64,000 bases of DNA from Tetramitus jugosus (lineage: Eukaryota > Heterolobosea > Eutetramitea > Acrasida > Vahlkampfiidae): the NCBI GenBank assembly GCA_937625935.1, contig OW569369.1, positions 1-64,000 of the forward strand, written 5' to 3'. The notes below the pieces were generated by a model. That model had not been told where the DNA came from. It saw only the letters and a list, made by a program, of their open reading frames with translations, and did no database searches. This document shows, in pieces, positions 1 through 10,747 of the stretch. Made by a program: the position numbers and the translations under genes. The first letter of the stretch is position 1. Every line of letters begins with the position of its first letter.

Positions 1-769
1 CCTAACCCAAACCCAAACCCTACCAACCCTAACCCAAACCCAAACCCAAACCCAAACCCAAACCAAACCCAAACCCAAACCCAAACCCAAACCCAAACCC
101 AAACCCAAACCCAAACCCAAACCCAAACCCAAACCCAAACCCAAACCCAAACCCAAACCCAAACCCAAACCCAAACCCAAACCCAAACCCAAACCCAAAC
201 CCAAACCCAAACCCAAACCCAAACCCAAACCCAAACCCAAACCCAAACCCAAACCCAAACCCAAACCCAAACCCAAACCCAAACCCAAACCCAAACCCAA
301 ACCCAAACCCAAACCCAAACCCAAACCCAAACCCAAACCCAAACCCAAACCCAAACCCAAACCCAAACCCAAACCCAAACCCAAACCCAAACCCAAACCC
401 AAACCCAAACCCAAACCCAAACCCAAACCCAAACCCAAACCCAAACCCAAACCCAAACCCAAACCCAAACCCAAACCCAAACCCAAACCCAAACCCAAAC
501 CCAAACCCAAACCCAAACCCAAACCCAAACCCAAACCCAAACCCAAACCCAAACCCAAACCCAAACCCAAACCCAAACCCAAACCCAAACCCAAACCCAA
601 ACCCAAACCCAAACCCAAACCCAAACCCAAACCCAAACCCAAACCCAAACCCAAACCCAAACCCAAACCCAAACCCAAACCCAAACCCAAACCCAAACCC
701 AAACCCAAACCCAAACCCAAACCCAAACCCAAACCCAAACCCAAACCCAAACCCAAACCCAAACCCAAA
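1..769. repeat. Telomeric CCCAAA hexamer array
   Basis: This is about 128 near-perfect tandem copies of CCCAAA on the + strand, giving TTTGGG on the G-strand. The first 60 bases include CCCTAA-like and CCCTACC-like variants, and position 63-66 shows a shortened unit. A C-rich 5' end is the orientation expected at a left chromosome terminus. The unit is TTTGGG rather than the common TTAGGG, and the variants sit at the distal end. The array ends abruptly at 769, where AT-rich subtelomeric DNA begins. Confidence 0.9.
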
Positions 770-778
770 TCAACTTTC

Positions 779-1320
779 TTCTCGAATATCGAAATTTTCA
801 TCAAAATTCGAAATAAAACCAGTTTGACATCAAAATCCTCTCTATTAGTCTGTTTTGAAATTCAAATCACACTTACTCTCTCAAACTTTCATTTTCTACC
901 TCCTTTCATCAAAATTGCCACCAAACCCAAACCCAATGTTGTTGTTGTCATTGCTCCGTTGGTCAAGAATCAATTTGTTGGAGAAGAACAAATTATGTCG
1001 ATGTCGGTTCCTTAGTGATGGCACTAAGAGATGGGAATCAAAATCTATTGTATTTAGTCGACATTCATGATTGTCACTCAATTCTATTGAGATGATCATC
1101 TAAAACTTTTGTGTATGTTCCTGAAGCCGCCAGTACTCTCAAAACTCAAAAATAACAATCGGAATAATTTCAACTTTAGCTTCAAAAATCGAAACTTTCA
1201 TCCAAATTCGAAATAAACCCAGTTTGACATCAAAATTCTCTGAATTAATCTGTATTGTATGTAAAGTCATCTTTCTAATCACAAATATTCATATCTCTTA
1301 CCTCATTTCCTCAAAACTGC
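779..1320 (+). repeat. Degenerate direct repeat A (two copies)
   Basis: About 145 bases starting at 779 recur in diverged form at about 1180-1320. Shared stretches include the TTCGAAATAAA and CCAGTTTGACATCAAAAT words in the same order and spacing, followed by a similar TCATATC/TTTCATT-rich tail. The copies are too diverged to be recent and carry no open frame. They look like an old subtelomeric duplication. Confidence 0.6.
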
Positions 1321-1494
1321 TCGTTACTGCTGTCAGTGCGATGTTAGTTCGGTGACTTCGTCTCTTTGGTAGAGTGTTTGTGTTGTATTATATTCAAATA
1401 CACTCTGCTTTTTATCATCTTTATTTGTTCTCTGTTCGTTCTAGTTACTTCTCTCTGCTCTTCTATTCTTCTTTTGTGTTCGTCCACAAGTTCT

Positions 1495-1885
1495 ATGCTT
1501 CTTTTTTCGTTCATTTCATTCCCATAGTCTTAATTTTATGTCTAGATTCTGTTTTTAAACTCTAATTTTGATTTTGTTTCGTATTCGTAAAGTATCTACC
1601 AGAATGGTCGATTTATTCGATAGGAAGTCAAAAACAAGACTGCTATCGTTAACTGTTTCTCAATTCTCATTCCTAATCTAATCGTTAATCATTTTGCTGA
1701 TTTTATCGCTCTCATTTTGTATGTATATCTGATCAGCTTTCTACTGGAGCAGACAAATCGTTTTATACATCATTTTTCGTTCATAGCATTCCCGTTATCA
1801 TAATTTTAGGTGTAAATTCCGTTTTTAAACTCTAAATTTGATTTTGATTCTTATCTTTCAAGTTTTTACCAACTCATCTGGATTT
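1495..1885 (+). repeat. Degenerate direct repeat B (two copies)
   Basis: A block at about 1495-1612 recurs at about 1768-1885. Both contain the order TTTTTCGTTCAT, GCATTCCC-like or TCATTCCC-like, TAATTTTA, GTTTTTAAACTCTAA, TTTGATTTTG, then a run toward TACCA. No coding potential is visible. Together with repeat A this shows that the subtelomere grew by tandem duplication of short blocks. Confidence 0.55.
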
Positions 1886-3107
1886 TTTGAAGTTATAGCT
1901 AGAGTTCTGAAGTATAATATCTATTTTCAAACGTCACTCGAAGGTTTAGTAGTTTCCTTCATCCCAAATACGAAGATAATTATATAGATCATTTAGTTCA
2001 ATGATATGTTTATTCAATAGTATTTTATAATTCTACTCTGTTTTTAGTCGAAGTAGTCTCAGCTTCTGTAGCCATGATGTTCAACTTTCGTGTAGGTGAT
2101 AGAGAATCATAGTGAAGACACATATCCTTATCCTTCCTATTTGAATTATCCTCAGTGGCTACTATTCCCTTGTAGATATAAGAATCTGTATAGCATAAAG
2201 TAAACGCCTTCGGATGTCAATATATATGTACTAAAATATCCATTGAGAGGTTTGATTTGTATCCATGTTTTTTATGATTCCTAGTATCATTGTAGAGGAA
2301 TAATAACTCTTATTCAATAGAGGAGAGTCTCTATTCAACATCTTATACAACAAAGGGAAAGGGGGTAGCGATTGGAAGAGAGTATAATATCTGAACATTC
2401 TCCCCCGTAGACTAGACATTGTGAAACTTTGTTGCTTCACACATTATTGTTGGTTCTTTGGCACAGAAATGATGGGCAACTCGGTGTTTCTGTTTGATGT
2501 ATTCGGTAGAACTATCTCTGCTCGTACGCGCATAGAAAAAAAAGCCCTAGAAGGGATTATTTATGACGCGCGGCAAAAATTCCCCCAAAAAAAAATTAAC
2601 CGTTACGTTCATCCATATTTACAAATCATTTTCTCTATTGCTTGTATGTGGAATGAGTGATGTGTGCTCGAGCTAGCAATTACACACAGTATCCAACAAT
2701 AATCTTCGTCTTCTTTCTCCGATTGGAGCTTCTCACTTCATTCTTCATCAGTTGACACAACCAAAACACTTGGATTCTATCTGCAAGCATCCAAGAATTG
2801 ACACAAGAACTGGCCAACGATCACAACTAAAGGTTCACTTGTGCCCATTGGTTACTATTGAAATTGAATCAACAATTCACACTTTATTAAAACTTGCAAG
2901 AAGCATGAGGACAACTCTTTCTCTCTGCTGATACCTGTTGTTCAGCCTCCTCAAAGATTTGTCTTCTTCTTCCCTATTCTCCTCATTCTATTCTTCTTCT
3001 TTTTCCATCCCCGTTCATCTATTCCTCCATATTTCCATCCCCATTCACATCCATTTCTGTTGCTTCACTCCCTCCATAAAATCCATTGTAGATTGTAGTA
3101 CTTGAAG

Positions 3108-3124
3108 CACACACACACACATAG

Positions 3125-3157
<33 letters not shown>
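3108..3157. repeat. CA/GA dinucleotide microsatellite
   Basis: Two runs of CA repeats, broken by TAG, are followed directly by about ten GA repeats. This is a compound microsatellite inside gene-free DNA. Confidence 0.9.
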
Positions 3158-4009
3158 GATGATGAAAACCAAACCTATATCATCATCACCACTATTATAA
3201 TCATTATAAAACAATGATATGAGACATAGACACCTTTACTTTTGTAATTGTTTTATTGGGTTGATTGAGCTCGCCCTACTTGTTTCTCACTTTACATGAC
3301 AGCAAACAATAAACAGGTAAAGTATAATAGGAAAGGCAAACAAACAAATAGGGTAATTTCTATGATTTCAACACGGTTCTTTCTTCCAACAGGTGAGGGA
3401 GTACAAAAGTGTGAAATGATGCAGTATTGTGATTTAAATTGACTCTTCACAATTCACTTGTTCATTTGTAGATGATGATGATGAGTGAAGGATAAGAAAG
3501 AAGACACAACTTGGAGGTAGATTCATTGACTTCCTATCTATCAAAACAACTACTACAGTAATTGAGTAGTGTTCGCAATCCAGTATCACAATTTGGTTGT
3601 TCATTTCAAGGTTCAAGACAAATGGAGAGTGTGTGTAGAGTGTATGACACAACAACACAATTGACACACAACAACAATAACAACAAGATGTGCTGTGATT
3701 CCTGTTTTCTAACAGAGGTTGATTTGAGTCTGCAAACAGCACCCAATCCTGGCTTGTGATTATTGTTACAAGAACAAAGAAAGACAATGGACAAGTATTT
3801 TGGAGAAAGAGAAGGTGAGAATAGATGATTATACAAGCTTTTTATTGGATTACTTTCAAAGGGAATGCAGTTCATGAAGAGAGAATTGCAACGCTCTGCT
3901 CTAGCAACCTCCGCGACTTTGTATCTCTATCAAACAATAAAATTGACAAATACTGAGACAATAGAAAGTCATTTAAAGCAATTTAAAGTTGTAATTGCAC
4001 TTGATTCGA

Positions 4010-4098
4010 CCAGTTGAGAGGAAAGTCGATTTGGTTGTTCGGTCATCAGTTCCAGCTCTGACTGGAAATTGCGAATTTGGTTCAATCACCGACTGGAA
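4010..4098 (+). repeat. 89-nt subtelomeric repeat, copy 1
   Basis: Positions 4010-4098 match 4861-4949 over 89 bases with a single mismatch that I can see (T versus C in the GTTCGG[T/C]CATC word). A third, much more diverged relative lies around 4540-4600 (GGTTCGGCAAGTTAGG then GTTGATTTGG). The sequence upstream of each copy (about 3900-4010 and 4745-4860) is also weakly similar, so the real unit may be about 200 bp. Confidence 0.85.
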
Positions 4099-4110
4099 TT
4101 ACGAAAATTG

Positions 4111-4168
4111 ATGCGCGTACCAGCAGAGTTAGGATTCGAGAACATATGAAACAACTTGTCAAAAATAA
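4111..4168 (+). repeat. 58-nt dispersed repeat, copy 1
   Basis: This block aligns without gaps to 7211-7268. Shared words are ATGC[G/A]CGTAC, GCAGAGTTA, ATGAAA and TGTCAAAAATA at identical spacing, with about a dozen mismatches. It begins 12 bases after the 89-nt repeat. A shorter relative (CTCGTACGCGCATAGAAAA) may lie at 2520-2540. Function is unknown. Confidence 0.6.
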
Positions 4169-4860
4169 ACGTATCACCTTGAAAGAAGACCTGATAGTTC
4201 GTATCTACTCTCTGTCTCTTGTTCTACAACCATATCATTCGAAGGAACTCACGCAATAACTAGCGATGAATCTGAGTGCATCACGAAGAGCAACAAACAA
4301 TGGAATCGTACTGCAAGAATTACACTGAAGGAAATAGGAGTGCTAATTGAGCAGTATTGCATTATTTCATGAATAAACGAACAAAATTGAATTGATTGAG
4401 ACACAGACTCAACTATTGTATACCTGATGAAGGATTGGAAGACTGTTGAGATCTTAGATCTGCACCAAAAAGCAATATTTACGAATACTGAGACGAGAGA
4501 TAAGTATCCCAAATTAATTTGAAGTAATATTTGGGCTTGGTTCGGCAAGTTAGGAAAAAGGTTGATTTGGTTTTCACAGTTGCGGCCTCTGAAAACTAAC
4601 CCCCAGAAGAAAGCAATGGAAACACTCTGCGAGAGTTGCTTTGAGCAACATAGACACAAGAATAGTCTTAAATATTCAAGATAGTAGTGACTCGAATAAT
4701 AGTGATTCGATTTCAAATCAGTTTCAATGATTGTATAGCCGTTGAACGATAAAACAATTTTCGCGACTTTAGATCTCCGTCAAAAGGCATAGTTCACCAA
4801 AAGCAAGACGATAAATAGACTCCCCAAAGTAATGAGTAGTAGAAACTGTAATTGGTTTGG

Positions 4861-4949
4861 CCAGTTGAGAGGAAAGTCGATTTGGTTGTTCGGCCATCAG
4901 TTCCAGCTCTGACTGGAAATTGCGAATTTGGTTCAATCACCGACTGGAA
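4861..4949 (+). repeat. 89-nt subtelomeric repeat, copy 2
   Basis: This is the near-identical second copy of the 4010-4098 block, 851 bp downstream in the same orientation. The high identity of this core inside poorly conserved flanks suggests either a recent local duplication or gene-conversion-like homogenisation. Confidence 0.85.
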
Positions 4950-5794
4950 CTTCTCTTCATCAGTTCACACAACACCAGAACATCACCTCTTCTACATCAA
5001 CCACCACACTGTCCTAATAATTACCACTACTTACTTTCATCCCCTCCAACTCATCATCAATAAATTTGAACAGCTATGCAACTTTACTTTTTGTGTGATC
5101 GTACGGTGTGAGACTTCTCATTCTTCGTATCCGTTTCAAGACGTACCATCTCGTGACTATTTGTAATCTTTATATTCTTACTGTCATATCATTCTTGTTC
5201 TTGTCACGACGTACCAGATCTTGTGAGTACTTGCTTCGTGTCGTCGAGACATGAGAAAACGTCAGACATTAGGAAACGTGTTCAGAAACGAATACAATGA
5301 TTTTATTGGATACAGTCTTGGTCCCAAAGGACAATGCTTAAGTGACGCTCAAGGTTTGGGATCAAACTTACCTGCTTTGTCGCATCTTGTTGTTGTGATG
5401 ATGATTGGGACCACTTTTGAATCGCAAGAGCACAACCATTGTTTGCTCTGGGCAACGTCGTAAGAGATGATTCGAGGTGTTTTGGCGTTCAGACAGTTTG
5501 ATACGACAATGGAAAGGAATGATGCACACTTTCAATGCTGCGTTGAACTAACAAATCAGACAGCATAAGTAGAGAGAGTTCACAGATTAGTACTAAACGT
5601 TAACGCGAGGGCGAACTAGTAACATAGGGTCTGACTAGAAACACATAAAATAACGGTTTATTGTTTTGGTAGCACATATAACGACAACAGGGAACACAAC
5701 AACACAACAAAATCATGCTAATTTTGACAGTCAAAATGTACGCAAGTTTCCTTGCGTCCTTTAGTACTGTCCATCTAGTTCTGAGAATTGCTGA

Positions 5795-5841
5795 GTTGTT
5801 GTTCTTGTTGTTGTTGTTTGCTGTTGTTGTTGTTATTGTTC

Positions 5842-5877
<36 letters not shown>

Positions 5878-5920
5878 GTTGTTGTTTGTTGTTGTTGTTC
5901 TTGTTGTTGTTGTTGTGTAC
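5795..5920. repeat. GTT trinucleotide-rich tract
   Basis: This is an imperfect (GTT)n / (TTG)n array with occasional CTT and ATT units. It gives long open frames on both strands (poly-Val/Leu one way, poly-Asn/Thr/Gln the other), which I treat as low-complexity artefacts rather than genes. Confidence 0.8.
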
Positions 5921-6195
5921 TCTTCTGAGAAACACCACAGTAGTGTGTTTTGCGCGTTGGTATGTGTTCGCTCTTTGCTGAAAAATTGTTAGTTCAACAT
6001 GAATGTGAGTATAGGCATAAAAAGACATACTTTGATTGTGTTCTTCCATTATTATTTTTGTAGTAGGTTTGTTGTTGTTGGTGTTGTTTGGTTGGACCTC
6101 TTGGTGTACCAAATACTACTTCTCTATTTATTCAGTAATAAACAATAATCCCACTATTTCAGACTTCTCATCGTCTTCAATTTTCTGTTTGTTTT

Positions 6196-7123
6196 TTATG
6201 GAGTGCGTACATCTCGAATGGTTTGAGATGGTTTCTTCACTTGAGATTGAGAATTCCTTGGTTCCATCTCCTCAGACACAATCGCAGTTTGCTGGAAAAT
6301 ATTCTTCTTGATTCGAGAACACTTTTCTAAGGTCTTCAACCATTCAGAATCGAGTGTCTCTTTGAATCCTTGATACTCTAAGAGTATACTACGAGTACTT
6401 TCTTCAATTAGGCGAGATGATTCCGAGTTAATATGGAGAGTTTGATTCATATGGCTTTCTCTATTCTGAATTTGTTCCTTGTATTTTTGTATCTCAACAC
6501 TCATAGTCGATACCTTACTCTCGAGCAACAATTTGTCACTGTTAACTTCACTATGTACTTGAAGCAACTTTTCCACTTGGTTCTTCAAAGACAAGATCTC
6601 TTTGTCTTTAGTTTCGCAACTATCTTCCACCTTCTTCAAACGTTGATTCTCTTCTTTCAAAAGTGAGTTCTCTGTCATGGGAGCGACCAGATATTATATT
6701 CACCTCTGACCCCCTCCCTGCCTGTTTTGAATAAATTTGAATAACACATTTTCCTGTAAATTCGAACGTTACATTAATTCTCCTACTAGGGTTGGGATCA
6801 AGAGACCCCCTTTGAATAAAATATTGAATAAATTTCTCAGACCCCCTCCCTAGGGGGTGCGTAAGAAATAATATCTGGACGCTCCCCATGAGCTGCTTTG
6901 CCCTATTCACAACATTAAGATCAAAGTTAGTAATAAAAGCATTCAACACTGACTCAGTAGAGGGAGCGTTCGATACTGCCTCAGTAGAGGGAACATGAGA
7001 TTTAGGTAAAAGCTTGAGTTTCTTAGAAGGACTGGGCTTCTCTTCTTGACCCTTTCTCTTAGTAGCGGAAGTTTCTGATGTAGGCATCTTTACCACAGGA
7101 GGTGTTGGGAATCCTTGTTGCAT
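6196..7123 (-). pseudogene. Coiled-coil protein gene split by a 208-bp inverted-repeat element
   Basis: Reading the minus strand, residues 1-79 (7123 to 6887) form a basic, Ser/Pro-rich N-terminus with an NLS-like KRKGQEEKPSPSKKLKL stretch and two similar VPSTEAV/APSTESV units. A 208-bp element (6679-6886) then interrupts the frame. The second part (6678 to 6196, 160 codons) is a heptad-rich coiled coil that ends in a basic tail. Removing the element plus one copy of its CAT duplication joins the two parts in frame at a single shared Met and would give about 238 residues. 208 is not a multiple of three, so an unspliced message is frameshifted. The protein family is not recognised. The gene is either disrupted or the element is removed from the RNA. 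Confidence 0.6.
6679..6886. mobile_element. 208-bp MITE-like element with terminal inverted repeats
   Basis: The ends are inverted copies of GGGAGCGWCCAGATATTAT (19 nt, one mismatch). The bases CAT stand immediately outside both ends (6676-6678 and 6887-6889), as expected for a 3-bp target-site duplication. Inside there is a second C-rich motif (ACCCCCTCCC) near each end. No transposase is encoded, so it would be non-autonomous. It sits inside a coding frame. I see no second copy in the window, and the superfamily is unknown. Confidence 0.75.
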
Positions 7124-7210
7124 TGTTTTCTTTTGAATCGAAAGTGTTGTGTCTATGTGTCTATTGTAGAAGTCGCCCCAATTTTTTCCTGGACTGGGGC
7201 TACACTATCT

Positions 7211-7268
7211 ATGCACGTACGGGCAGAGTTAGAACTAAAAAACAGATGAAAGGACCTGTCAAAAATAG
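7211..7268 (+). repeat. 58-nt dispersed repeat, copy 2
   Basis: This is the second copy of the 4111-4168 block, located between two damaged gene pieces and about 3.1 kb from copy 1. No inverted repeats or target duplications are visible at its edges. Confidence 0.6.
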
Positions 7269-7388
7269 GGCTCAAAAAATGATAGAAAAAGATGAGCAAC
7301 GATAGAAGAAACATTGCCAACAAAGGCAGGAAGATCTTGTTAGCTAAGGCTTGGGTTGCGACAAACTCATCTCTTTGGTTTGAAATCA

Positions 7389-7835
7389 TTATTTGTTTGT
7401 AAATACGATATACAGTTTCAAATGAAGGTTGTACTGCACGTTGTGTTTATATCTCATAGAGAGGACAGTGGATACAACCTGTTCAATAATATCTTGAGGT
7501 GTTAACACGTCATAGGCATACACTCCAGGACTCTTCATACCATCGTACAAATAAGCAATGGTCTTAAACTGTGTAATATCATGATACTTCAAACCAGAGA
7601 GTTTTGACTGATCCACTGGTGGAGTCTTGTCCAACTTCTTCAAATCGCTCAGAGGATATCGATCCTTTTTGTTCCCTCCCTTTCCATTCAGAACAAATGC
7701 ACCTCCTTTGAACATCAAAGGAATCCAATCGGCTTCTTCTTCAATGATATCCCCAAGTTCATTCTTTGTACTGACTACTGTTGCGTCCTCGACAATGGAA
7801 CAAACCGAGTTGAAATTGATGATTAGAACGATCTA
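7389..7835 (-). pseudogene. Partial gene of unknown function
   Basis: A minus-strand frame runs open from a stop near 7838 to the stop at 7389, about 148 codons. Its normal amino-acid usage (acidic GDIIEEEADWIPL, then FKGGAFVLNGKGG, then DVLTPQDIIEQVV) looks like real coding sequence. The first ATG lies well inside it, and the upstream edge shows TTGTAG, so it could be a 3' exon whose 5' exons are missing. The frameshifted relic begins immediately beyond. I do not recognise the family. Confidence 0.35.
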
Positions 7836-7858
7836 CAATGTCAAATATATTCTTGTAG

Positions 7859-10725
7859 ATGGTTATTGTGAATGAAGAAAAAGGAGAAAAATTGTTCTTG
7901 AATCGGTGCTCTTGCACTGATGCTGATTCTCTAGTCCGAAGTGGAGAAAATTTCTTGAACTATGGTTCGGCAAACAATGTTGGTGCTACTCATATTAATC
8001 CACACTTACTCGAACAGAAGAAGGATCTATTTCTCAAGATGTACCAAGCATTGAGGCATTGAGTCAGCCAGAAACACATGGGTTCTTTTTCAGATTCATA
8101 GATAATCAACTAGATAACTTCATCAAGCAGGTCTTGAGCATAACTTGATAGTCCCTAGTAATGATACTCTGGATAGGACGGACGTTGGAAGCTATGGCGC
8201 TCCTATTGATTTTAACTGCAATTGGAGTTCATTCAAAAGCATCTAACTGTCGTCACTTCTTGATATCGTATGATGGAATCATTGTCATTCCTAGGTACAA
8301 GTTCAATGAAGGACTGGATCTCGTGCTGGGTGGAAGTGTATCATTAACTCCAGAGGAGTATGTATAGAGGGATAAGGTGAAGCTGGATGATGATCTGGGT
8401 CATGAAGTTCTTCATTTCATGTTACAGAGTTTGGAAGGTATGGTGACAGTTCGTACTGGGCATTGAGTTAAGCGAGACAGGACCCATGGAACAAAGTTTG
8501 TTATTTCCAAGTTAAAGGTGCTCGTTGATCTATTCTATAGGAAGGATATATGTGAGATAATAGCTTCATCCAGTGATGGTGATCTAGCATCAGATGCTGT
8601 CCATAAGTTTATGAATGACTACACAATTGCAAAGTATGGGACACCATGGTTCCACATGTTCGACTTTAGTCACAATACGAAGGCAACTCGTAATGCAACA
8701 ATGAACAGGCATCTACAGCCAGGTCAGCACAAGCTGCATATGAATGTATTGATAGATCTCTGCAGGAAGAGTCCAAATGTGAATGATGCTCTAGGTTTCA
8801 TACGGGACAGTTGGCTCAATCCACCAGATATCATGAAGATGAACCAAGCGTTGGGGTTAACTTCAAAACGTGTGCAGGATGCATTGAGTAACCTTCCAGA
8901 TGAGTATACACAAGAGAAGGAGATAGGGAATATGCTGAGTATTTTAGACAAATTAGACGGATGTAGGATTGCTTCATGGATAAATCCATGTCTCAAGATG
9001 AAGCAGTGACACAACTAGGAAAGGCAGATCCCTTGGGAACTATATGAGCTATATCTGTAATTGGAACAACAGTACATCACACCCAGATTCTAAGCTTGCA
9101 CTTCAAACCAGTAGACACTTGACAACGACCATCTACCAGTTCTATCTTATAGGATAGTTATATCTAATTATGCATCTCTGCTTGAAGCGAGTTGGAACTA
9201 CGTAGATTGTCTGCAGATCTGTTGTATGTACATTACCAGTGGAACTGCTGTTCTGTTGCATCCGAGGTATGCAACCATTATCATGTGTACTATCACTGAG
9301 GTTCGTGGATTATTCCGCTTCTGCGAATGTTGTGAAGCAGATTAAAGCCACAATCATGCAGAAGATTCTTTTGGGTAGATCTGAAGAAAGGAACCAGAGT
9401 GCATCTGAATCTGGAGGATGTGTTCCACTTCATGCAAATAGAACAGAGCAGTGATGTCATAAATGATGAGTGTGACGCGTGTTTTGAGGAACAGTTTGGA
9501 TCACAATATAAGAAGCCATTGATTATTGCATATTATGCTGGGAGACAGTGAACTTGAAGTTCTTCCCAGATGGCTGTCCTCGTGAGATTGCTGCTCGTGT
9601 TGAGGGTATGAGTGGAAGTGATATTCTATCTTGCAGATTCAATCCACACATCAAACCAGAAGCATGGAGTGAACAGAGTAGTGCTATCCATGGTGTTACA
9701 CCAGATGATGTTATTGGACAGCCTCTATTAGAGAATGGTGTTTCTGCGTTCTATAGATTAGTGAAAGTTAACAAGCGTTGCATACAACTCTAGTTTTGAT
9801 AAATCGAGGATCGGTAGCTGTGCATAGGAGCTTGTCAAAGAGCACGATGTGATATGGCCGGATGGAAGATGATTGATTGGCGATGAGCTAGTGTATGATG
9901 ATGACGGCAGAATAATTAACAAGCCTGCGAAGCTGTCTGAGATCTTTCAACATAGAATGAAAGAGTATGAGCAGATTGACTTGAGTCAGGTGCATGGAGC
10001 AAGGTATGACACGTATATGATGCAAAGATTATTACTGCAGAATTATGGAAGTGAAGAACTTGTGAGAAACGCAATTATAACATTGTGTAAGCAAAGCAAA
10101 GGTTCAGGATGCAAATGCTTTACCGGTTGCTCTGCATCCTGTAAGTGCTCAATTGGGTGCACACTAGAATGTAAGTGTATTGGATGTGCTATTCCTGTCA
10201 AGATCAGACCAGATCATAAACTGCCATTCGATGTTGACAAGCTTACTGTTACTGCCATCACGAAACTGCCTACACTAGAACTACAATTGTGTTTGTTCGC
10301 GAAGAACAGTGATATGAGAGGAACCAAATCTGTACTTCAAGATAGACTAGAGAAGGTTCAAAGTGGAACTACAGTTGCACCACCAACATCTGTTTCAAGA
10401 AAACTGAAGAGAGAAGCAGATGTTCAATCTGATACGTTAACTAGGGAGATTATTTTGACCATGATCAAAGAGCAGTGTATCTATGAATATCAACAGCCAA
10501 GTAGGACTATTGAGATACAAACTGCTCGAATCTGCAGATCTGCTAGAAGCGGGTGATGAATCATTGAAGACACCACGCAAGTACAATAAGAAGAAGAAAC
10601 AATCAGAACAGCCTGTAAACAAGAAGAAGAGAACTAGTAAGAAGAGAACTGCTGTAGATGCAGATATAGAAATATATAACTCTCAGCTGTCTTCCAAGAA
10701 GCCTCTCGTTGCTACAAGGATCTAG
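7859..10725 (+). pseudogene. Decayed large gene with exonuclease-, CXC- and SAP-like pieces
   Basis: Coding-like sequence continues for 2.9 kb but changes frame several times and contains in-frame stops. The 8161 frame reads through TAG near 8365 and TGA near 8464 straight into the 8518 segment. The 9.4-kb part moves to another frame ending at AYYAGRQ, then shifts again at about 9548. The 9548-9790 piece has HIKPEAW and IHGVTPDDV, which resemble the region after Exo I in DEDDh exonucleases. HGARYDTYMM near 10000 could be Exo II. A cysteine cluster (KCFTGCSASCKCSIGC) resembles a Tesmin/TSO1 CXC motif, followed by a possible SAP helix pair. The tail is Lys-rich. The most likely origin is a large transposon or virus-like gene, but no transposase is identified. 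The domain names are tentative; the decay is clear. Confidence 0.5.
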
Positions 10726-10747
10726 ATGAAAGAAACTTTCTTCACTG

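Larger units (their letters stand above)
770..6195. other. Gene-poor subtelomeric region
   Basis: I see no convincing protein gene across this 5.4-kb stretch. It is AT-rich and made largely of degenerate duplicated blocks (described separately), a CA/GA microsatellite and a GTT-rich tract. Open frames of 60-170 codons exist but are low-complexity, overlap on both strands, and show no recognisable domain. A frame at 5251-5463 (70 codons) is not obviously low-complexity but also not recognisable. Confidence 0.6.

Noticed and set aside
1-769. Hexamer array considered as a CRISPR-like or satellite array
   Set aside because: There are no spacers, the unit is telomere-like, and it lies at the very end with a C-rich 5' strand.
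3108-3157. CA/GA run considered as a regulatory element
   Set aside because: There is no gene nearby; it is a plain compound microsatellite.
5600-6112. Open frames on both strands through the GTT tract (poly-Val and poly-Asn/Thr proteins)
   Set aside because: They are trinucleotide-repeat artefacts open in several frames, with no non-repetitive domain.
6620-6886. Reading through the MITE as true coding sequence (the 167-codon version of the N-terminal ORF)
   Set aside because: The added 88 residues come wholly from the inverted-repeat element and the shifted frame, whereas removing the element restores the original frame exactly.
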